A stretch of 39,658 bases of DNA. It comes from Apophysomyces variabilis. Lineage: Eukaryota > Mucoromycota > Mucoromycetes > Mucorales > Mucoraceae. Positions 32,801 through 39,658 of the stretch are shown one piece after another. Position 1 is the stretch's first letter; the number at the start of each line of letters is the position of its first letter. The DNA is taken from assembly GCA_002749535.1 (NCBI GenBank), contig MZZL01000407.1, positions 330,277-369,934 of the forward strand, read 5' to 3'. Both the position numbers and the translations under genes were made by a program. The notes below the pieces were generated by a model. The model did not search any database. It saw only the letters and a program-made list of their open reading frames with translations, and was not told where the DNA came from.

Positions 32801-33786
32801 AGGTCTATCTCATCGCGAATCACAAGTTTAGGCAAGAGAAATTGTGGTTCATTCGAAATGAAGTAGTCGATGATGCTTCGCCCGTGGTCGCCATCAAACG
32901 TGTTGACGCCATAATGTCATATCTGACATGATTACATCACTATATTCAGTGGATAAAACATCAGGTCTAGACTGTCAGTGAACATATCGGCTATAATGCC
33001 TGTATGGATCAGGTTACACTAACATCTTCATAATCTATTCATCTGTTGCTGGGACCCTAGCGGACACAGAATATCAAAAGACAGAAGATTAACGTGTCAT
33101 TACCGATCATACAGATTTTACAAAAGATATTAGTAACTACCCCAACCCGCTTTTACCCGCACGCGTTTCTAAAGATATTTAAAGAGAACAGTCATTCGTG
33201 AAATAAAGAACAACTTTTTTAGTCTCGCTTATTTTGAGCATTCTGTTATTTTCGTTTTATACGTCACATAAGCCAATTCCGCATTCCAAAGCGTTAAACC
33301 ATGGTCGTCTAACCATGCTTTGAAATGATCCCGCCTATGAGGAGTTACACGCGTGTCGCCCGTACATCTATCCAGTCAAGTGTTGAAGTCTCCAAGGATC
33401 AAGGTATGTTCATCCAAGGGAAGCGTTGAGTACTGTTGTCGTGCTGTTTCAAGATTGAGTTTTAGAGGTAAGTAAAGTCCATGGAGGGTGTATTTCCCTA
33501 TTTCAATGGAGAGAGTGTCAGGATTAATGATAGGAAATTCTTTGTGAGGATAAGGAAAATTAGGTCGAATAAAGAAGGACAAACCACCATGACAATTCAC
33601 TCCACTCATCACCTGTCCATAATTGTGTATCTGCTTCCAGGGACAAGATGGAATCTTGCCCTTAGAAAGGAATGTTTCGGTAACAAGTAGAATGTCTACA
33701 GAATTTTGTAAGCACAGTTCAAATAACTCAACTGGCTGGCGGCCTAAACCACGAGCATTGAACAATCTAATTGTGAGTCGCTTCAT
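29866..33786 (-). pseudogene. LINE ORF2: endonuclease-reverse transcriptase, disrupted
   Basis: Would encode about 1,187 aa if unbroken. The start (33786) is followed by an APE-type endonuclease (LFNARGLG, LLVTETFL, LILGDFNT). An in-frame TGA at 33376-33378 stands where CGA would fit. The solo LTR (32915-33266) splits the domain before GRSIIDYFISNEP. From about 32,900 the frame is open to 29866: RT with GGFRSHRSTLDQALC, FLDIKAAYNS, RGVLQGSILSPFLYS and YADD (31176-31165), then a CCHC knuckle (CLCG...H...C) and a KKQKKKK tail. Motif A has Asn (codon 31635-31633) where copy 2 has Asp. Removing the LTR plus one target copy (357 bp) keeps the frame. The product is inactive because of the stop and the insertion. 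Confidence 0.9.
32915..33266 (+). mobile_element. Solo LTR inserted in LINE ORF2
   Basis: A 352-bp block starting TGTCATATCTGACATG and ending TTTATACGTCA, i.e. TG...CA ends. It is flanked by perfect 5-bp direct repeats CATAA (32910-32914 and 33267-33271). It lies inside the endonuclease coding region, which reads on in frame when it is removed. Internal signals on the plus strand are a TATTTAAA-type box near 33174-33181 and an AATAAA near 33201, consistent with an LTR promoter and polyadenylation site. No internal retrotransposon genes remain, so this is a recombined solo LTR. Confidence 0.88.
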
Positions 33787-35120
33787 AGGTCTTCATCCAC
33801 ATCATCAATTATAATCTCTTCAGAGCTATCCATGTCAAGGTCAACATCTGAAGGATTGGTGTCTGTGGCAGGGTCTTGGAAGTCAGCAACTGTTAAAGGT
33901 TGGGATGGTGTTTTGTTGGAGGTCGAGCTGGCATAGCGTTGTTGGATATATTGTTCTATTAGTTCTTGTGAGAGGCGAAGGTTAGTTTCAGTAGTCATTA
34001 CAAAGGCTCACATAATGCTAAGACCTAAGTGTGGGGGAAGACAGAGATATGTACGAAGCATACGATCTTCATAGATCTTATGGGCCAGTTTGGTGCATTC
34101 AGTTATAGTACTGGAAGCCAATTTGGGATTACCCAAAATATCAGCATTTGTAAGGTCAAATGCAGGCTTCACTGGTACCTTATTTTGAGTTAACAAGCCA
34201 ATAAACTCATTTTTATAGTCTGTATACACCAAGAGAGCAATAGTACTATGGGTAAGGAACTGGATATCAATAATATGAGATTGTTGAATCTTAAGTACAC
34301 CAAGAAACTGGCGCACTTGAGAGTAACGAAGATGATGGTGACAAGACAGATATACAAAAGTGTACATAGAGGGACCAGAAGGAGCAGTAAGGGTTCACTA
34401 AATTGTTTCTAATGTTACTTTGGTTTTTTTAGGCTTTTGAGGACCTAGATTCTTCGCAACAGTTTTTGCATAGCTGAGTTTCACACCTGAAGCATGGATA
34501 GAATTGGCGGAGCTTGATCCATTACCACTTTTTTGGGTGGCAGTGATAGGGGCAGGAGGAATAGTTGTGTTTTGATTTTCTTTTTTCGTTTTTGTAATGG
34601 TTTCTTTTTATGTTATATTTTCTAATGGTTGATGCGCTAGAAGGAGGGCCATAAACTCCTTTCATTCCTCATCCCATTTCACTTTTTCAGCTGCATGTTG
34701 TTGTAGCTGTTTTTGCAATTCAGCAATCTTCTGATTGAGATTTGCAATTAATGTAACCAAGTGTTCAGTCATCTCAGTTGTTGGTGGCAAGTTATAAATG
34801 CCAGAGTCAATGTTAACACCCTCTGTGTTAGAGTTATTTGTGTTTGGTGCCAATGGGTTAGGGGAAAGTATACAATTTGATCAGGTTCATTTGTTGAGAT
34901 TAGTATGTATATCAGCTAAAATGAGTTTTATTGAATTATTAAGAGTTCGCTTCTGTTGTAGTGAGGATTTTTTGATTGTTTTTGATGTTCCTGTGATGGA
35001 TGCATTGATTTTCTTGACAGATAGACATTTCGATAGTATTGTTTTGTTGGTATTGATGGTTATTTTTGGCAATATAATATATACTTCTTTGTGTAACCAT
35101 ATAAAAGTAGAAGAAGAAGT
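33783..35120 (-). pseudogene. LINE ORF1 with in-frame stops
   Basis: One reading frame runs from about 35120 to 33783 without any frameshift but with seven stops: 34887-34889, 34881-34883, 34662-34664, 34608-34610, 34398-34400, 34395-34397 and 34008-34010. Recognisable pieces are a coiled-coil segment (LVTLIANLNQKIAELQKQLQ, about 34760-34700), a basic stretch (KNLGPQKPKKTKVT) and a C-terminal acidic tail (DLDMDSSEEIIIDDVDEDL). A coiled-coil plus basic region is normal for LINE ORF1 RNA-binding proteins. No ATG is clear at the 5' end. Its stop TGA overlaps the ORF2 start (ATGA at 33786-33783). Confidence 0.7.
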
Positions 35121-35121
35121 A

Positions 35122-35544
35122 GTTGATATGCCAGAGATGAAGTGTTTGTTTATTATTGGGCTTAATGGGCATTGTCTATCATAAGTACATTTTTAGCCTA
35201 TCCATTGATCGAAAGTACAAAGAACTGAAAAACTCTATCAAATACAAATAGAGAAAACACCAGAGGAACAAGGAGAATACAAGAGAAAGCTTATAAGATC
35301 TGACTATAACTAATAATGATAGAACTCTTTTTCTGCAGAATTTTTTAAATAAACGCCCTACAAGCTGGCAAGTGAGAAAAACACAGGGAGGAAACCTGGT
35401 AGGCACAGTACTGGGAGCATAACAACGTAGAGGAGAAGACAATATGGCATTAAACTCTTGACTAGGCAGAGGGCAGGATTGGAACTGGCGACTTGCTCAG
35501 TAGCAAGCATAGTTCTTGACCATTGAGCTTTGGGGACATGCCCC
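35122..35544 (-). mobile_element. tRNA-headed SINE sharing the LINE 3' tail
   Basis: A 423-bp minus-strand unit. Its 5' part has an A-box-like AGCTCAATGGTC (about 35529-35518) and, roughly 35 nt on, a B-box-like GTTCCAATCC (35486-35477), as in pol III tRNA-derived SINE heads. The tRNA folding is degenerate, and a 6-bp hairpin (CTTGCT/AGCAAG) occupies the anticodon-arm position. The middle is unrelated to the LINE. The last 60 or so bases (35181-35122) are nearly identical to the LINE 3' end (35605-35545), with weaker similarity further in. It has no ORF. A shared 3' tail is how SINEs recruit a partner LINE reverse transcriptase. Confidence 0.72.
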
Positions 35545-38464
35545 GTCGATATGCCAGAGATGAAGTGTTTGTTTATTATTGGGCTTAATGGGCATTGTCT
35601 ATCATGAGCAAATCACCCACCCATTGATCTTTTGGCATAGGAATGTAAAAAACCTCAAACACAAGGTAAAAAATAAAAAAAACATAAAGGAGGGTAAGTG
35701 GGGCACAGACCAAGTGACACAAAGATCGGCATGATACTTTGGCCAAATGCGGCAAATGGGAAACAGTAAGTAAAAGGGGAGCGAAAGGTAAGGGAAAAGC
35801 ATAGAGATAGCATAGGTACATAGTAGAAAACATAAATAAAAATAAAAAACCCACACGGGGATAAAAAACATAAAAGTAAAAACTGCACAATGGAGAGACA
35901 TCAAGCCTTTGGATATAAGAACCAACCGAACCAGTGAGCATCGTCATTGGCCCAGCAGAAGACCTGCAAAACATCTAACGAGATACTTACGCATTCACGA
36001 CAGGCACACAACTACAGAACAGGGTCAGTAGAGCTACAAGCCATGGTGGGAGAAGAAGAGAAAGATATAAGGGAAAGAGAATTTTTTGATTTTTTCTTTT
36101 TTTGTTTTTTTAGCAACTGACGCTGGTGTTCATCAAACGCATCCGCAAGGATGGATCCAGGAAGAGGTTCAGGATCAAAAGCCGAAGTAGACGTGCACCG
36201 ATCGATTTCACGAAGGATAAACAACAGCTGACGCCATATATTCACCAACTTTTCATCAAACCGGCGGAGAGACAGTGGAAACTCATTCAACACATGGTCA
36301 AGAATATGCACATCATCCAGGACAGGAGACAGCAGCAAATCCGACAGCGAACGAATGTGAGAAGAGAGGATAGAACATCCATCCACAAAATGCACGCGGT
36401 TAGCCCTTTTACTACCACATAAACAGGATACAGACGGAGTCGGCGGGAGCCAGGCAATACGCCACTTGATCAGACGATAGCGTTCCTTAGTAGTGCATGG
36501 AAGTAACAAGGTGGGATCCCATCCAGGATATGGCAGAGCCCTCCTCACCGTGACAAACTCAGCGCGCTGTTGATCATGGATCTGCTGGAGCCTATCCAAG
36601 ATCGCACATTTGAGAGGGTCAGGCGGTGGATCAGGACTACGCTGGAGTCGTCTGCTTGCACGCCAAAGAGGATTGGTGACAAGTTTCGACCAGGCGTAGG
36701 GGCTTTGGAAACCCTCTATCTGTGGTATCATCACTTTCAGCAGGGTGGTGCGTGGGAGAGAATAAGCACGTTTTACAAATTTTGCTTGCAAAATCTGAAA
36801 ACGCGCATACATCGTGGGTAGGCCAGCAAGTGAAGCAACCTGGACCGTACCAACTGGGCTAGCAGGGTTCCGCCGAAGACACATCCTCAGACAACGTCTT
36901 TGGGTATCATCCAGTGATTTCGCTATATCCGCAGTCAAGTGGCAAATCGCCACGCCATACTCCATAATTGGACGAGCAAATATTTTGTAGGCACGAAGAG
37001 CTGCAGTAAGACCGAATCCATACATATGAACACCCGAATCCCTCAACAACCGCATTGCTGTGATTGCTTTGGTATTCGATTGCCGTAGTAATAGATCACG
37101 ATCCATACCGCCAGAAGAAAAAGGTATACCGAGGTAACGGAAACTTTTGCAGATAGGAAGAGCCTCACCATACAGCAAGAACTCATCCTCCTGTGACGCA
37201 TTAAGCACTTCACATTTGCTAGGACTCCATCGATAACCGAAAAGAACAGAATGGACCTCTGCAGCCTTCAACATTCTATGTACGTCAACAGGGCGACCCA
37301 CAAGAGCCACATCATCAGCGTACATAAAACAGTTGAGAGGCACGTAAGAGTAATCCGGAACGGGAGACCGTCCTCTCGCACCAGGAACGCCGGGGACAAA
37401 ATAAGGATTATGTGGCTGCCGCATCTCATTAAGCAATGAGATGGGATCACCACTCCTTACGAGAGAAGCAAAAGGAAAGTCGCGTCTGGTGGTCCAATTG
37501 AGAGAACGGGTAGAAGGATCAACTGGCACGCGCACCAAGTGTGGATGCAACGATACCGAGCGAAGTAAACGGGGTAATGTATCAATAAGGATTGAATACA
37601 AGAAGGGAGAAAGAATAGATCCTTGCAACACACCTCGCTTAGGCGTAATAGCCCTAGACGAGTAGTTGGCCAAAATGACCCTTACCAGTATATCCTCGAA
37701 CATATTGCTGAGCAAACGAAGTAAATGCGGTGCAATGTAATGTCTCAATGTCTCCCAGATGATCACCCTGTTGGCACTATCATAGGCCGCCTTGATATCC
37801 AAGAACGCAACTACTGGTGGTTCACCAACGTGAGAAAAAGCGCGCATTGTCTCGTGCAAGCACAAGGCCTGATCCAGTGTACCACGGTGGGACCGAAATC
37901 CACCCTGGGAGAGATCTAGCTCCGGCATGGTCGTCAACAGGGAAGGACAAATACACCGTTCCAACAGTTTACGGAAAACTGAGGTCAGGCTGATCGGACG
38001 ATAACTCGCCGGATCGTCTATCTTTCCCTTGTTTTTGTAAATGGGGACTACTTGGGCTGTACGCCACAGCACCGGTGTCCAAGACCAATGCCAACACAAG
38101 TTGAACAAGCCAAGGAGCACTGGGCCAAGGTTGTTAGCGATTGGTTTAAGCATTTCTGCACAGATATGGTCAGCACCAGGTGCCTTCCGATTCGGCAGTT
38201 GCTTTACCGCGTCAAGTACAGTTTCTAGTGTCCAAGGACTGTCCACTTCGTACATATCCAGGTACCACCCTGGCTTCTGACAAAGTGACACAGAGCCTCC
38301 GAACACTCGTTCCAAATGATCCACCATTTGATTGGCAGCATGCTGTGGGCCGTGACGTGACGTTAGGGTGACGGTGGGCCTTCAGTTCAGGCGCATACGT
38401 TTGATTGCACTTGCCATCTCCTCCGGACCCCCCTTATGTATCTTGTCGCAGTATGCCTTCCACG
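35545..38464 (-). mobile_element. LINE copy 2, 5'-truncated
   Basis: Same family as copy 1, highly similar over the 3' half of ORF2 and the 3' UTR. Its 5' end stops at the equivalent of copy 1 position 32323 and abuts the 3' terminus of copy 3 directly. GTCGATATG occurs at both borders (35545 and 38465), fitting a target duplication. 5' truncation is the usual result of incomplete target-primed reverse transcription. Confidence 0.9.
36012..38464 (-). pseudogene. LINE ORF2, C-terminal part (copy 2)
   Basis: The coding frame enters at the truncation point, meets a TGA at 38382-38384 (copy 1 has CGA) and is then open for more than 770 codons to the stop at 36012. It contains RT motifs GGFRSHRGTLDQALC, FLDIKAAYDS, YADD (37322-37311), the CCHC knuckle and the lysine-rich tail. 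It lacks the endonuclease domain, so it cannot mobilise itself. Differences from copy 1 appear to be mostly transitions. Confidence 0.88.
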
Positions 38465-39658
38465 GTCGATATGCCAGAGATGAAGTGTTTGTTTATTATT
38501 GGGCTTAATGGGCATTGTCTATCATGAGCAAATCACCCACCCATTGATCTTTTGGCATAGGAATGTAAAAAACCTCAAACACAAGGTAAAAAAATAAAAA
38601 ACATAAAGGAGGGTAAGTGGGGCACAGACCAAGTGACACAAAGATCGGCATGATACTTTGGCCAAATGCGGCAAATGGGAAACAGTAAGTAAAAGGGGAG
38701 CGAAAGGTAAGGGAAAAGCATAGAGATAGCATAGGTACATAGTAGAAAACATAAATAAAAATAAAAAACCCACACGGGGATAAAAAACATAAAAGTAAAA
38801 ACTGCACAATGGAGAGACATCAAGCCTTTGGATATAAGAACCAACCGAACCAGTGAGCATCGTCATTGGCCCAGCAGAAGACCTGCAAAACATCTAACAA
38901 GATACTTACGCATTCACGACAGGCACACAACTACAGAACAGGGTTAGTAGAGCTACAAGCCGTGGTGGGAGAAGAAGAGAAAGATATAAGGGAAAGAGAA
39001 TTTTTTGGTTTTTTCTTTTTTTGTTTTTTTAGCAATTGACGCTGGTGTTCATCAAACGCATCCGCAAGGACGGATCCAGGAAGAGGTTCAGGATCAAAAG
39101 CCAAAGTAGACGTGCACCGATCGATTTCACGAAGGATGAACAACAGCTGACGCCATATATTCACCAACTTTTCATCAAACCGGCGGAGAGACAGTGGAAA
39201 CTCATTCAACACATGGTCAAGAATATGCACATCATCCAGGACAGGAGACGGCAGCAAATCTGACAGCGAACGAATGTGAGAAGAGAGGATAGAACATCCA
39301 TCCACAAAATGCGCGCGGTTAGCCCTTTTACTACCACATAAACAGGATACAGACGGAGTCGGCGGGAGCCAGGCAATACGCCACTTGATCAGACAATAGC
39401 GTTCCTTAGTAGTGCATGGAAGTAACAAGGTGGGATCCCATCCAGGATATGGCAGAGCCCTCCTCACCATGACAAACTCAGCGCGCTGTTGATCATGGAT
39501 CTGCTGGAGCCTATCCAAGATCGCACATTTGAGAGGGTCAGGCGGTGGATTAGGACTACGCTGGAGTCGTCTGCTTGCACGCCAAAGAGGATTGGTGACA
39601 AGTTTCGACCAGGCGTAGGGGCTTTGGAAACCCTCTATCTGTGGTATCATCACTTTCA
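38465..39658 (-). mobile_element. LINE copy 3, partial at window edge
   Basis: The 3' UTR (38465-38930) and last 240 or so codons of ORF2 (38931 to the edge) of a third copy, with the CCHC knuckle and KKQKKKK tail. It continues past the window end. Nearly identical to copy 2. Whether its upstream part is complete is unknown. Confidence 0.88.

Larger units (their letters stand above)
29397..35121 (-). mobile_element. Two-ORF non-LTR retrotransposon (LINE), copy 1, decayed
   Basis: The longest LINE copy, on the minus strand: 5' region, ORF1, ORF2 (endonuclease, reverse transcriptase, CCHC) and a 3' UTR of about 470 bp (29397-29865) containing an AATAAA near the end and no poly(A) tail. GTTGATATG is present at both borders (29397 and 35122) and may be a target duplication or the conserved terminus. 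A solo LTR interrupts ORF2. Two other copies at 35545 and 38465 are nearly identical where they overlap, so the family was recently active. Organisation and CCHC tail fit an L1-like clade. Mucor has related Grem-LINE1 elements around its centromeres, which is a possible but unproven relationship. Confidence 0.9.

Noticed and set aside
35461..35545. Functional tRNA gene
   Set aside because: A and B boxes are visible, but the acceptor, D and T stems do not pair properly and the anticodon loop has the wrong size. A SINE head explains it better.

Overview
The window is eukaryotic. Its genes carry many short GT-AG introns (mostly 45-150 nt), often with a CTAAC-type branch site. Intergenic DNA is C/T-rich or AT-rich. 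Gene content (homeobox factor, USP8/Doa4-type deubiquitinase, dipeptidyl peptidase III, RNase P/MRP subunit, GH46 chitosanase, CXXC zinc protein) and a LINE-rich flank suggest an early-diverging filamentous fungus, most likely Mucoromycota (Mucorales). That assignment is an inference. All exon boundaries were derived by eye from splice signals, reading phase and recalled protein families.

Layout. 1-3011: gene-free C/T-rich DNA. 3012-4083 (+): homeodomain protein. 5700-9235 (-): 13-exon USP8/Doa4-like ubiquitin protease. 9236-13708: gene-poor, with one small tail-anchor-like ORF. 13709-16084 (+): dipeptidyl peptidase III with an unusual HELGH zinc motif, convergent with 16216-17403 (-), the POP4 subunit of RNase P/MRP. 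POP4 shares a 213-bp divergent promoter with 17617-18026 (+), a small RCR-like membrane protein. 18425-19424 (-): C2H2 zinc-finger/coiled-coil protein. 20397-21635 (+): acidic disordered protein with two PIP-box-like motifs. 22059-24191 (-): type II membrane glycosyltransferase-like protein. 24902-26120 (+): secreted GH46 chitosanase. 26782-27576 (+): CZIB/UPF0587 zinc protein.

The right third (27.6 kb to the end) is mobile DNA. Two copies of one hAT-like MITE family sit in inverted orientation at 28.25 and 28.69 kb. From 29.4 kb onward all elements lie head to tail on the minus strand: a full-length-looking but decayed two-ORF non-LTR retrotransposon, a tRNA-headed SINE, a 5'-truncated LINE copy, and a third LINE copy running off the window. 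Every junction carries the 9-mer GTYGATATG. The SINE ends in about 60 bp nearly identical to the LINE 3' end, so it looks like a SINE that uses the LINE machinery. A solo LTR with a CATAA target duplication interrupts the LINE endonuclease domain. This SINE-LINE array is the most interesting system here. It may mark a pericentromeric or other insertion-tolerant region.

The host genes are mostly unrelated housekeeping genes. Two possible themes are ubiquitin-dependent membrane-protein sorting (the USP8/Doa4-like protease and the PPxY-bearing RCR-like protein) and cell-wall or secretory glycan biology (chitosanase, glycosyltransferase-like protein, RCR-like protein).
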